From the NCBI GenBank assembly GCA_029215795.1, contig JARDYH010000007.1, forward strand, positions 79,743,763-79,807,762: 64,000 nt of DNA. Direction: 5' to 3'. Below, piece after piece: positions 42,541-53,764 of the stretch. Positions within the stretch are counted from its first letter, which is position 1; each line of letters starts with the position of its first letter. This DNA is from Anniella stebbinsi. Lineage: Eukaryota; Chordata; Lepidosauria; Squamata; Anniellidae. Made by a program: the position numbers and the translations under genes. The notes under the pieces are model-generated. The model was not told the origin of the DNA and did not search any database. It saw only the letters and a program-made list of their open reading frames with translations.

Positions 42541-43439
42541 GGCTCCATTGCTTAAACCACTCTTTGCATCTGTTTCTACCTCCACCCCCCCCTCACATAC
42601 ACATATGTATGTGTACTTGGTAGAACTTTGACTTCTGCAGAAAAGAACAGAAAAAAAATACTAGATTCCATGAGAATGAAGTCTACCCAACCCCTGGCTT
42701 AAAAGACACCCAATACTCAGCTTCCCTTTCAATAAAGTTTGAAGCCTCTGCCTGTATGCTCAGGCTGAGTGTGACAAAAACTCTCGTTCAGTGATCTCCT
42801 TTACGACTCTCCGAGAACTTTCCATCAGTTACACAGCACAGAGATGGCAGGTAATCTATATGTACAGTAAATTGACTTTCACTTTTGCCTCGAGTAACTA
42901 AAAATGAAACAAGGCAAGAAGGGGGAGGACAAATGCTGATGGAAAGCCAGTTTTCACCTCTGCTGCCAAAGGGACAGCCTCTCATCAGAGCATCCGTGGC
43001 TCAACACTTGCCTTCACCGACAGTGTAAACAATTTTGTTTCCAAGTTCTGGTTGGCTTGAACTCCTCAGACCTGGTTGTGACAAAATTGCCAGTTTGGTC
43101 TGTAGATGGTCTATATATTTTTCCCTTCTGTCTGAAAACAGTGAAATGTCAGACACCCTTACCCAGCCTCCCTTAAAATGACATTGCTTCTGAAGGGCTT
43201 AAGGGGACGTCTCTCAGCTGTGTAATGGACTGCAATTTGGTCAGATGGTCCATCACTGACAGCTTTCCTGTTGAAATGAGACCAAGCAGCCTGTTCAACC
43301 GGCAAGACAAATAGGTAGAGTTCACCCTCAATGCCAATGCTCAGTTTAATAGTGCTACAGGCTAAGTCAAATGCACAGGAAGCATCATAAGGGTGCAATC
43401 CCATGCCAGTTTAGACAGAAAAAAAGTCATACAAGTCCA
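42541..43439. other. No recognised feature
   Basis: About 0.9 kb without gene or named repeat. Confidence 0.4.
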
Positions 43440-43540
43440 ATCATTCCCCAGCCAGCATGGCTAGCTAGGAAATGCTGGGAGTTGTAGGACTTTCCCCTCA
43501 TGCTGCTTGGGAGTGCTGGGAGTAGTAGGACTTTTTCCTG
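43440..43540. repeat. Short repeat (GCTGGGAGTTGTAGGACT type)
   Basis: CCAGCCAGCATGGCTAGCTA, GAAATGCTGGGAGTTGTAGG ACTTT and a second GTGCTGGGAGTAGTAGGACTTTT 50 bp later; distant relative of the palindromic short repeat at 19.8 kb. Confidence 0.5.
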
Positions 43541-43859
43541 TCTAATGATGCATGGAATTGTGTCTAAAGTACAGTGTGGATGCCATGCTATTTGGCTTTG
43601 GCTCTTGGGTGGTGCAGAAACAAATGAAAATAAATGAATGCTACAGAAATGCTATTTCAAAAATTGGTGAAACATCAGCAATCTGGTTTACTTTTTGAAA
43701 GTAACTTTGAATACTTTTGCATCGTCAGACTTATGGGTGGCATTTTAAAGCAATTGAGTTTTGTATCAAGTACCATCTCTGATGCCTTTACACCCAAATC
43801 CTAATTTTAGATTACATACACTTGGATTCTTCAAAGCTACTTTGAACCGACACTTTATT

Positions 43860-44395
43860 CCGCAATAGTCTGATCTCATCTGAGGACTCTGTCCAGCTCT
43901 GGGCAAAGAAGGATAAAGACACATTGGAATGGGTTCAGAAGTGGTCAACAAAGATGACCAGGATCATGGAAAACAAGTCCTATGAGGAGAGGCTGAAGGA
44001 ACTGGATACACTTGGCTTGGAGAAGAGAAGACTAAGTGGGGGGGGGGGGGAGGCATGATAGCATTCTTCAAATACCTGAAGGGTTGTCAGATAGGAAAGG
44101 GCAAAGAGTTGTTCTATGATGCCCCAGAGGACAGGACTAAATTGAATGACCTTGTTACAGCAGGATGGATTTAGGTTGGACATAAGGAGAAATGGTTTGA
44201 TGATAAAAAGCAATGACACAATTGAACCAATTGCTTACAATTGAGGTCGTCTTTCACACACTGAAGTTCTTGGACATTGGACAGCCATCTATTGGGGATT
44301 CTTGATATCTGGATTTCCTGTATTGAGCCAGGGAGAAGAGGTGTGGACAAGATAGCCTAGAAGGCCCTGTCCAACTCCAACTCCACTTCTTCATT
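43860..44395 (+). mobile_element. CR1 LINE 3' region
   Basis: CTGTCCAGCTCTGGGCA, GTGGTCAACAAAGATGACCA, GAGGAGAGGCTGAAGGAACT, CTTGGCTTGGAGAAGAGAAG, GGCATGATAGCATTCTTCAA, GGTTGGACATAAGGAGAAAT and CTAGAAGGCCCTGTCCAACT CCAACTC follow CR1 order. A G-run at 44,037-44,050 is inserted. Frames broken. Confidence 0.88.
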
Positions 44396-44604
44396 CCATC
44401 CATGCCAGTAGTATTGTTCTTGGTCTCTTCCATCCTGCCCACCTCTTGTGTGGTAACCACTTCCTTAATGAAAAGCAAGGAATGATTTACTAGAGACATG
44501 CCCAGAATTCATTCATTGTATCGGGTGGGGAATCACCTTCATCAGCCTTTGCTCTTGTGCTCCATCCATTCATTTGAAGGTTGGCATAGGGTACGTGTGA
44601 GCAA

Positions 44605-44757
44605 CCTGGGGCTCTCCAGATGCTTTGGACTACAACCTTTTCCTCCAGGCTACGTTCATTAACAAAATGCTTAAAGCAGGGATGTGGAACCTCCAGCTGT
44701 TGTTAGACTGAAGCCTCATCACCTCTAGTCAGCATGGTCAATGACCAGGGATGGTGG
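44605..44757. repeat. Short palindromic interspersed repeats
   Basis: GGCTCTCCAGATGCTTTGGA CTACAAC and, 80 bp on, GGAACCTCCAGCTGTTGTTAGACT; two partial copies of the 19.8-kb type. Confidence 0.5.
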
Positions 44758-44912
44758 GAATCATAGAATAATAGAATAGTAGAGTTGGAAGGGGCCTATA
44801 AGGCCATTGAGTCCAACCCCTGGCTCAATGCAGGAATCCACCTTAAAGCCTACCTGATAGATGGCTGTCTAGCTGCCTCTTGAATGCCTCTAGTGTAGGA
44901 GAGCCCATCCAA
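44758..44912 (-). mobile_element. CR1 LINE 3' end (reverse)
   Basis: CATAGAATAATAGAATAGTA then GAGTTGGAAGGGGCCTATAA, CCATTGAGTCCAACCCCTGG and TAGCTGCCTCTTGAATGCCT: the exact complement of the CR1 end at 13,600-13,746, with the ATTCTATG tail at its left. Confidence 0.93.
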
Positions 44913-45204
44913 AACATCTGGAGGGCTCACCTACAGCTGACATAGACCTTACATGTCCCAAACAGAGCACATCTTGGTCTCTGTGTGTTCCAGTGCTCTG
45001 TTTTGATTTGTGTTTTTTTTTTCAGAGTCCCAAACATTTTGAGAGAACCTGTATGCATGTAAGATCTATGTGACCTTCAAATGAACTCATGGAGGCCAGG
45101 TGTGGGGAAAATGCATATAATACTGCTTTTCCTCCACTCCATGAATGGAAAGAATATCTAACAAGAGCTTAGGAAGGCAAACATCTCATTTAGTCTTTCT
45201 TAAT
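44913..45204. other. No recognised feature
   Basis: Nothing identified. Confidence 0.4.
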
Positions 45205-45560
45205 TTGCAGAAAGGCCTTTACTGCCCTCCATTTTCAAACAATGCATACAGCCTACCTGAAGGGGAAATATAAAGGGGTTCCCTACATCCAGCGGACATG
45301 TATTTGTGGTGCAGGGGAGGTGGAAGATGTAGTACATTACTTATTATGCTGCTCCTTGTATAAGCTATTAGGGATCGTTTCCTGGGAGATCTTCTGAGAA
45401 CAAGAGCGGGTTGGCCCACTGCTGATATCAACTGTGATCTGTTAGCAGATCATAGCAAAGCAATTACAATCAAGGTCGCAACGTTTGCTGCAACAGCTCA
45501 AAAAATATGCAAAAAAATTCTAAAGAAATCAGGTGTAGATTGCAGAAGGGACCACCTGCT
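45205..45560 (+). pseudogene. LINE polyprotein C-terminal remnant with CxC..H..C motif
   Basis: One forward frame reads KAFTALHFQTMHTAYLKGKY, then KGVPYIQRTCICGAGEVEDV, VHYLLCCSLYKLLGIV and, after an in-frame stop, VGPLLISTVI..LLADHSKAITIKVATFAATA. The RxCxCGxGExEDxxHxLxxCxxY pattern is a Cys/His motif found at the end of several LINE polyproteins. I cannot assign the clade. Confidence 0.6.
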
Positions 45561-45797
45561 ACAATTCTCTGTTATTATTGCTACTAGGGTTTGTATCATT
45601 TTTTCAACAGTATAAATCTCAGCCTTCTCTCTCAGTTTGGTTCTTTTATATGAATTCACTCCCTATGAATTTGTAAGAATTTTGGTTGTCACAGAGACAT
45701 CTTGTTTTATTGTTGTGGTAACAGCCTTTGTGCCATAGACAAATTGTATCTCTCTTTCTTAATTTGACTAGGAAGCTTTAGAGACACCAGCCATGGC

Positions 45798-46117
45798 TAG
45801 ACTGACCATATGAAAAGGAGGACAGGGCTCATGTAACTTTAACAGTTGTAGAGCAAAGGGAATTTCAGCCAGTGTCATTTGTATGCAATTAGTTCCTGGT
45901 GAAATTCCCTCTTCATCACAACAGTTAAAGTTGCAGGCACTATACTAGAGTGACCATATACAAAAGAAGGCAGGGCCCCTGCAACTTTAACAGTTGTGAT
46001 GAAGAGGGAATTTCACCAGGAACTAATTGCATACAAATGACACTGGCTGAAATTCCCTTTTCTTTACAGCTGTTAAAGTTACATGAGCCCTGTCCTCCTT
46101 TTCATATGGTCAGCCTA
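45798..46117 (+). mobile_element. Family A MITE, copy 11, 7/8 TSD
   Basis: Ends TAGACTGACCATATGAAAAG and CTTTTCATATGGTCAGCCTA; flanks GCCATGGC (45,790-45,797) and GCCATGGA (46,118-46,125). Confidence 0.93.
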
Positions 46118-46374
46118 GCCATGGACCAACCAGACAATAGCCACTGAAATACTGATCTATCACTGACTTCAGTGGAATAAAATGCCACCTGTATAGCTTC
46201 ACAAAAGTTCCATAAATATGACTTTCTTTTTATTATTTTGCTCCATGTTAGAGCACCCATTTTTCATGCAAAAACTCCAAGGTTCAATCCTGTTGTCTCA
46301 ATTTAAAAGAATCAGTAGCAGGGGAGATATGGTCATTTGCAATGGTCAGTACTGGGCTAGAGCTGCCACCCCGT

Positions 46375-46450
46375 ACCCACTTACTTGTGAGTAAGTTCCA
46401 TTGAACTCAGTGGGACTTTTGAGTAGGCATATGTAGATTTGCACTGTAAA
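46375..46450 (+). repeat. Short interspersed repeat (GAGTAAGT/TGGGACTT type)
   Basis: TACTTGTGAGTAAGTTCCAT, TGAACTCAGTGGGACTTTTG and AGTAGGCATATGTAGATTTG; forward counterpart of 34,228-34,315. Confidence 0.6.
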
Positions 46451-47160
46451 TGGAGAAATGGTCTTCTTTGGTATAAGACAGAATCCTACTACGTGACTGA
46501 CTTTGGGTGAAGAAGTCTTCTAATACCAAGTATGGCAATTGGGTAGTATTGTCTTTCTCAGGAGTTGTTTGTAGGCATATTAGATCCATAGATGAAATAT
46601 TCACACACACTCTCACACACACATTTTCCGAGGGATGGACAAATCGATCAAGTTCAGTTCAGTTCTGCTCTGTTTCTAATTCTTTCCTACATTAAGTTTG
46701 TTCCATCTTGTTTCCACATCAGTATATAGATTTTTTTTTAATTTTGTGTATCACGCACATCTATCTAAATGTATGCATTTTATAAGCACTTTGTCAAATA
46801 TATGCATTTTATAAGCACTTTGTCAAATATATGCATTTTGCACGTACTTCTCTAAATATATGCATTTTTGGAAGTAATTTTCCCTAATAAAGTGCAGTTT
46901 TGTGCCCACTTTTCTCACTTAGTGTGTGTTCCTGGCCCCATTATATTCATTTTTGTATAGGTGTTTTGATTTATGAACTGCATCACAAAAGTATGAATAT
47001 CAATGTATCACTGCATTCTGGGAAATGCAGAGTTATACATTTGCATGAAAAGGTGAATCCAACAAATGTCTCACCCTTCTCTACTTTTCTCTCTTTGGAC
47101 TGTAGCATCAATCCAGGTTCCCAGAAGGAGTAAATCAAACCTCAAATATCTCTCACAGGC
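46451..47160. other. Unannotated; contains a short tandem repeat
   Basis: 46,772-46,865 is a tandem array of about 29-bp units built on TATGCATTTTATAAGCACTT then TGTCAAATA: two near-identical units followed by two decayed ones. No gene. Confidence 0.5.
46772..46865. repeat. About 29-bp tandem repeat, 3-4 units
   Basis: TATGCATTTTATAAGCACTT plus TGTCAAATA occurs twice in a row, then units beginning TATGCATTTTGCACG and TATGCATTTTTGG. Confidence 0.85.
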
Positions 47161-47366
47161 CAGATCTACACCAAGCAGGATATAACAGTATGAAAGTGGT
47201 ATATAGAAGGCAGGAGCCACACCAAGCAGGATTCAGTGGTATGTGGTGTGTGTCTATGGGACCCAACAGTTGTCAGTGCACTTCGCTCCCATGATAAAGC
47301 AGTCGTGTGGCTCCTGCCTTTTATATACCACTTCCATACTGCTATATCCTGCTTGGTGTAGATCTG
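47161..47366. mobile_element. Palindromic element CAGATCTACACC...GGTGTAGATCTG
   Basis: CAGATCTACACCAAGCAGG at the left pairs perfectly with CCTGCTTGGTGTAGATCTG at the right. Inner words AGGCAGGAGCCACAC / GTGTGGCTCCTGCCTT also pair. 206 bp. Same family as 12,994 and 35,644. Confidence 0.88.
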
Positions 47367-49840
47367 TCCATAGTTGAGTATGCCAACACTCCTTCAATGT
47401 GGGGAAAGAGAAGGACTGAAACTATTGAGAGGAATAGCAGGTCTTGGTGGACCCTCATCTTCTATCTCTATCTGTAGGGATGGGGGAAATCAGACTACTT
47501 TTTCATCCATGCCATTTTTGCCCGTTTTCAGTCCTAAAACCATTCTGTCCTGTTTCTGGATTGATCTGCAATTTTTAAAGAAACGCCCCCAAATGTCCTC
47601 ATTTAAATGTGTATTTCAATTCATATATTTGAACACATTTTCCCCCAAATGCGGTTTTAAAAGCATTTTCTTTCACTCTGCTATGGTTTTTGAGCTCAGA
47701 TTTGTAGCCGAACATTTGAGAAGTGCAAAAGCCCTTGGAGAACTGCATTTTGACCTGCACATTAGTCCAAGAGGTACGGATGAGGATCGTTCATATCAGA
47801 ATTCACACGGACCAAATTTGTCCAGCGTCCCTGCCTGTTTGACCTTGTGGCTTGTTAAATTCAGAACCTCAGCAGCATTTCTCAACCCTGCCGACACCAC
47901 ACACTGGATGGGCATGATGGGACTAACCGGCTGCCATCTGTAGGATTTTTGGGGGTGTCTCTCACAACAGGCTGTCAGGAGCAATGTTGGCTCACTCATG
48001 AGGCAGGGCGAATCCCCTGCCTCAGGCAGCCAATCTGGAAGGGTGACATATTTTGCGTGCCCACCTCCAGGAGTCCCAAGGCCACTGTCTACCCTATTCA
48101 TCCCAAAAGAAGGCATAGAAGGGCACCTACCCTGGAAAGCCACCCCAGTTACTCCCCTGCTGTTGCAAAGGCCATAGCAAGAGAGTATCCAACATACTCT
48201 TCACAGAGCCCACCCCCTCAAACGCTTCATTCTGAGGGATGCTTCCTCACAGTGAAGCACTGGTGTGGAGGTGACCCTGGAAACTGCCTGTTCTGCTGCA
48301 GCACAGGTGGTCACCAATGCCTGAGGAAGGGCCCCTTAGAGGTGTGTGGCAGTGGTAGTCTGCGCTCCCCCTACCCACAGCAACTCATACGCCCTCACCT
48401 GCCAGTAGCAGCATGCTGGAGCGTCTTATGCTCCCCTACCCCTGGCAGTGGTGTGCAGTGACAGCTTGCGGTCCCCCACCTCCTGGCAGTGCCGGTGGCT
48501 CATGTTTCCCTCCTGGCAGCAGAAGATGGTGGCAGTATGTCCTCCTGCCTTAGGCAATGAGAGATTTTGCCCCGGCCTTGGTCAGGAGTTCCAGAATATT
48601 ACATCGTGGTCCCCATTGAGTGGTATCAACAATGCCAGTGAAAGAGGGAGGAATATTGGAACGTCTCACATCTCTCTGAATGTTTGTGGCAGGAAGCTGT
48701 CTGCAAATACAGATAAACATCATTAGATTAGCGCACTTGGATTACATTTCCAACCATGAAAGCTAGAAACGTTCGCTTTGTTTAAATGTAATACAATGCT
48801 GAGATTCTGAGATAATTGCAGGGCTGGAAGGTGGGACTCGAGGCACACATTGTATCTGTCCTGACAGTGTTTTCATATAGCCCTTTTTCTAAATGCATGC
48901 AGTAGTGGATTAAAGGAATTTACTGCTGCTATTGCTTGGGAATGACATGGTATGAAGGGAGGTTGATGGTTCTGATGCTGTAAGGAAACTGGGAAGGGCC
49001 ATGCAGTTACTAGCATTAGGGATGTATGAGAAATCAGTTTCAGTTTGGTTTTGATCAAGATTTACCGAGTTCACACCATCTGGACCAAACGTGGACTCAG
49101 ACAAAATCTGAAGTTCATACATTTCTGAGCTTGCAATGGGATTTGTGGACCAAAAAGATGTAAAACATCTTGAGACTTCCAGATGGCACCATCATAGCCA
49201 CTTAAAATTATATAGCTGACTTAGAAACCCAGTGTGTTCATGGATTTTGGTGGCCCATGTTTCTGTCCTCATGACTTCAAACTAGAGATGTCACAAGAGT
49301 CTGGTTGGGGACTCAAGCTTGGTGGGTTTCCACCTGCTTGGCCCCCTGGCTCCCTGTCCAAGGACCCCCACACTTGCCCATCTCAGTGTGTGCATAGGTG
49401 TGTGCACAGGGTGTGCTTGGTGTGCCCAGGCACACCCTAATTTCCCAGGGCACCTCTGCTTTCTTGCTCCCTCCTAATTGAATTGGGGCTTTTAAAAGGA
49501 CAGGAAAGCCTCTGGAAAGCCACCATTAGCATCCCTGGGGGAACTACACACTTTCTGGAGGCCCTGGGAAGCACGCTTAAGGTGCACACCCTAATGAAAT
49601 GAGCTGAGCACACCTATGAGTGTGTGCCGAGTCGGGCAAGCACGGGGATCCCCCACTTACCCACAAGCTGCCACTTCATAAAAAATCACAGGTAAGCATT
49701 TTATGTTTCCATTGAGCAGGCCATTTCCCATTAGACAATTGCATTGGGTGTAGATCTAGGAACATCCAGGGCTCTAGTCAGAAATGTATGCTGTTCTCAT
49801 GCCAAGGTCAAGGCATCTGGGTGAATCCAAACATGAGGCC
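47367..49840. other. Large unannotated stretch
   Basis: TAGGGATGGGGGAAATCAG (47,475) and TAGGGATGTATGAGAAATCA (49,017) look like DNA-element left ends without partners. 47,530-47,760 carries dispersed-repeat words. The GC-rich 47,900-48,560 part has two long frames (170 and 115 codons) on opposite strands, full of P, S, C and W with no recognisable domain; I do not call them genes. Confidence 0.4.
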
Positions 49841-50343
49841 TGCTTGCATTGGCTGCCTGTACATTTCCGAGCCTGAGTTAAGGTGCTGGTGGTTTTAACC
49901 TATAAAGCCTTACATGGCTTGAGACCACAATACCTGACGGAATGCTCTCCTGACGTGAACCTACCACACACTACGCTTAACATCTAAAGTCCTCCTCCGA
50001 GTTCCTACTCTGAGGGAAGCACAGAGGATGGCAACAAGGGAGAGGGCCTTTTTAGTGATGGCCCCCCAATTGTGGAATGATCTCTCCGACGAGGCTCGCC
50101 TGTTATCTTTTTGGTGCCAGGTCAAGACTTTTCTCTTCTCCCAGGCATTTAACAGCATATGTTGAGGTTGGTTTTTTTGTGACCCAGAATAGTTGCTTTG
50201 AATGGATATCTGCTTTTATGCTTTTTATGCTTTTTAAATTTTGTATATTGGTTTTTAATGTTCAATGTTTTTAATCTTTGTAAACTGCCCAGAGAGCTTC
50301 GGATGTAGGGTGGTATATAAATGCAAGAAATAAATAACTAATA
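49841..50343 (+). mobile_element. L2-like LINE 3' end
   Basis: Encodes with breaks LHWLPVHFRA, KVLVVLTYKALHGLRPQYL, then frame-shifted, RERAFLVMAPQLWNDL, followed by CAGGTCAAGACTTTTCTCTT and the stem GTAAACTGCCCAGAGAGCTT CGG with a TATAAATGCAAGAAATAAAT tail. Closest to the reverse copies at 27,211 and 56,991. Confidence 0.87.
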
Positions 50344-51227
50344 ATACAGGATGAAGGACAACAATTTGGTTTTATATAGCTTAAGCAGGGGTGATGCTAG
50401 CTTCCCACCTGGTTCAGCCGAGAAAAGAAAAAATACTGTTAGCAGTCACATGAACCACCTTTCAGTAACTTTCAAGAGATGAGACTAGGATCCAGAATTT
50501 TTAAATGCCACACCCAAATATGTATAAGAGCCAACCTGCTGCAGCAACTGGCGATTCAATTTCCAGCAGTGTTTATTCCTTTTCCTTCCCAAACATCAGG
50601 ATTTTAGTTTTTGAACTTGGAAAATTTCCCTGGGGTGATATGAACTAAGGCTCTCAAAAGTCTACACATCTCCAACAGGATATACGATAGAAGAATAGTA
50701 TTGTTTGCATATAATAGAACAGAAATATTCCTTTCTTCTAATTGGAGAAGGGGGGAATCTCTATACAAGAAATAGAGGGAACTATATCATTAAGGTACAA
50801 ATTAAATAAGTGGAGCTGACAGGTTCCCATGTCACATTCCCTTATTCACAGTAATAGCTTCCATTAAATTGCCCCCTGAAGTGATTCTGCCATGTATACT
50901 AGAGGTAGCAAGCAACCCCTGAATTCTCTTTAACAACTTGTGATCCATATCCAAAGGGGGGGGAAAAAGTGCCAAAGATGAAGCTGTAATATGGAATCAA
51001 AAGCAGCCCAGAAATCAACAACTGCAGCGTGAACGGAGTGATGTGGTGGGGATGTCTATTTCCTTACCAGGCGATTCAGGAGGAAGCAAAGTCAACCATG
51101 GTGGAAAGCTGTTTGCTCCTTCAAGGTAAGTTTTTCTGAGCTCACACCTTTGTAACTCGCATATATAATCTTCTGACCACAACCAAAAGCCTTAAAGAAG
51201 GGTATTTCTTGGGATACGATCTTGAAC
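50344..51227. other. No recognised feature
   Basis: About 0.9 kb. Parts of 50,860-51,200 (GCCCCCTGAAGTGATTCTGC, GGCGATTCAGGAGGAAGC) may be an old LINE interior, but I cannot assign it. Confidence 0.4.
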
Positions 51228-51473
51228 CAGTGTAGTAGCTACAGTACTGGACTGGGAGTCGGGAGATCCAGGTTCTAGTCCCCACTCGGTCATGAAAGCT
51301 CACAGGATGACTTTGGGCCAGTCACAGACTCTCAACCCAACCTACTTCACAGGGTTGTTGTGAGGATAAAATGGAGAGGAGGAGGAGGAGGAGGATTATG
51401 TCTGCCACCTTGGGTTCCTTGGAAGAAGAAAGGTAGTATATAAATGCAATAAATAAATAAATAAATAAATAAA
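51228..51473 (+). mobile_element. tRNA-derived SINE, full-length-looking
   Basis: The tRNA-like head is GTGTAGTAGCTACAGTACTG followed by a good RNA polymerase III box B, GGTTCTAGTCC (51,271-51,281). The body contains CATGAAAGCTCACAGGATGA, CTTTGGGCCAGTCACAGACT and CACAGGGTTGTTGTGAGGAT. The 3' end has CCTTGGGTTCCTTGGAAGAA, GTATATAAATGCAATAAATA and an (AAAT)n tail. A (GGA)n run sits at 51,378-51,396. It is the best preserved copy in the window; degraded ones lie at 34,405, 35,430, 38,546 and 42,100. It is not a functional tRNA gene (no full cloverleaf). Confidence 0.88.
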
Positions 51474-53264
51474 CCTTTCTTGTCAATAGGTACCACAATT
51501 ACTATTGATCTATCATTAGGAAATCCCCAGTTTTATCACTAAGTGTAAATAAGGTGGCTAAAACCAGGATCCACCAATCAGCACAATGGATAAAAAGATG
51601 AGTAGGGATTCCATTCATCCCAGGGGCTTCCCCCCCCTTTAACTTCCTAAAAAAGTGTTATTTCTTCACAAGTAACTGGGACCCAATGTGGAAAGCCTAA
51701 ATCATTGACTGGTAATGCTGGAGGTTTATGTTTTATCATGAAAGAGGAGGTAGGAATTCTTCTCCCATCCAAGCACTGGGCTGATAGTATCAATGCAAAG
51801 ACCTCTATTTGCTTTGAAAATGAAAGAAGGCACCAACATTTAGCCCTACCATTGGGAGAGAAGGACAATGCCAGATCAGACCAGGGCTTCTGTACATGTA
51901 ATCGAGACATTGCCACAGCAAAATAGTGACCGAGGTTTACTGGAGAAGACACCCATGCAGACTACAAAGAGGCCACCAGCTTTCAGTAAGAGATTCTTCC
52001 ACATGAATTGGAAAAGCTATTAAGTATCTTCTGTTCAACACAATGGAATATACTAGCAAAAGCTATTGGTCTCTTGACATTTCTGAGAGGAAATGGCTCC
52101 GGAGAGCACTGAGGTGTGAAAGACTCATGTTTTCTCCAGTTTAATTTCATGGTAAAATATGGAGTGAATAATACACTCTCTAAAAGCTGCCAGAAAAAAA
52201 GAAAGCAATGAAACTGGCACACTCATTTCCTTAGTGTTCCATCCCCACTAAAGAGACAATATGAAGCTATTAAAGCAAAGTATCCCGTTCTCTTTCCAGC
52301 AGTGAGATTTTGCCAAGAGAGGAAGGAGAAATTATTGTTTTCCATCCCTGCATATTTGACTTATCTGGCTGATTGACAGCAGCCGACGCCCTAGGTATGA
52401 CCTGGTAGGTAGCTCCTAAGGCACCGAAAAGGTATACATTGTCTGCAAGGGTGAGTGATATGTAGCCACTAAACCAATTTGTCAGCACCAAGAAGAAATG
52501 AAGCTGAACGTTGCTATGAAATACAGCACCGGGTCTGGAACTGGACAGATATGGAGAGACAATTTGTGACTGATTGACTGGAATGCTCACAGTGGAACTA
52601 TGGTGTCTCCAACTACCATGCTTTCTTTATTGATGTACACGTGGAAGGGAAAGAAGATGATAAATGATGGATGGAGAGAAAGAGAAAGACAGAGACTGTT
52701 TTCCACAATGGTTAACCAGATGCCACTCATTAGCAACCAGGGATAGGACATAAATCTACTGAGTTTGCATTTTAATGCAAACTTACCTAATTTCGCAACT
52801 TCGATCCAATATGCGAACCAAAACTCAGTTATCTTAAGAAATTCAGCCTTCTCCAAAGAAATGGATACACAAGTGTGTGTATTACAGGAAAGTGCACACT
52901 AAAATGCAGATATAAGTGAAAATAACATTCAAAGTATGTTATATTAGGAGAAATATTTGCAAAAAGCATCAATATTAGCAAAAATTGCATACAAATTGCA
53001 TGCATTAGGAGAAAAGCACAGAGAAATGCATATTTTTTTGAAACTTTTTTTAAAAGGTTGGGATGAATTGAATATAAAGATAGGAAAATAGCATCCCCCT
53101 GCTCTGGTTGTTTTCCAGCAATTGGTACATACTCAGTGGCATACTGCCTCTGAATTTGGAAGGGGAACTGGTGCTATCATCATTAGAAGAATTGATAGAC
53201 TTCTCCTCCATGAATTAGTCAAATCTCCTTTTAAAGCCATACAAGACCACGGCCATCACCATAG
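51474..53264. other. Unannotated stretch
   Basis: 1.8 kb with no recognised gene. 52,860-53,060 repeats AAAATGCA/GCATATTTTT/TTAGGAGAAA words (dispersed repeat). 51,600-52,600 may be old LINE sequence (GGTACCACAATTACTATTGA, ACATGAATTGGAAAAGCT), uncertain. Confidence 0.4.
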
Positions 53265-53583
53265 GTTGTACCTAAGATCATCCTCGGGGGTCCTTCTCCA
53301 AAGGAAGTGAGGCAGGTGGCTACCAGGAGGAGGGCCTTCTCTGCTGTGGCACCCCTGCAGAAGAATAAGCTCCCTAGAGAGGTTCGCCTGGCACCTACAT
53401 TATGCTCTTTTAGACACCAGGTGAGGAGGACCTTTTTATTTTCTCAGTATTTTACCAGTTTAGTAGTCTAATTAACTTTGCTGTTTTACATTTGTACTTT
53501 AAACCTGTATCAATTTCTGCATTGCTGCTTGGTTTTATCCTGCTTGTGCTCTTATATTGTATTGCATATTTTTGTATTTTTAT
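53265..53583 (+). mobile_element. L2-like LINE 3' end, 5' part (split by foldback element)
   Basis: TAAGATCATCCTCGGGGGTC, AAGGAAGTGAGGCAGGTGGC, GGAGGAGGGCCTTCTCTGCT and GGCACCTACATTATGCTC, then T-rich 3' UTR to TATTTTTAT. Same subfamily as 2918-3366. It continues at 56,459 after the giant insertion. Confidence 0.85.
53576..53583. repeat. Target-site duplication ATTTTTAT (left)
   Basis: ATTTTTAT immediately before TAGGGATG; repeated exactly at 56,459-56,466 after CACCCCTA. Confidence 0.93.
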
Positions 53584-53764
53584 TAGGGATGTGCACTGAC
53601 CCCCCGGATCGGATCGGATAGCGGATCGGAATCGGACCTGGGGGGTCGGATCGGATCGGATCGGATCGGAGGCTGGTCGGATCGGATCGGACCAGATGTC
53701 CGATCCAGATCGGACGCCATTTTGAATGCTTTTTCCCATAGCCAAGTATTGTTTTACAAAAATG

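Noticed and set aside
47374..48461. Long frames of 189, 115 and 170 codons as host exons
   Set aside because: Overlapping on opposite strands, no recognised domain, and composition (P, S, C, W, H) typical of non-coding GC-rich sequence. A protein search would be needed to revive them.
51228..51300. Functional tRNA gene
   Set aside because: Box B is good, but no complete cloverleaf is present and the SINE body and tail follow directly.
53590..53710. GATCGG direct repeats as a CRISPR-like array
   Set aside because: Units are 5-6 bp with no spacers, in a vertebrate genome, at the ends of a transposon; they are subterminal repeats.
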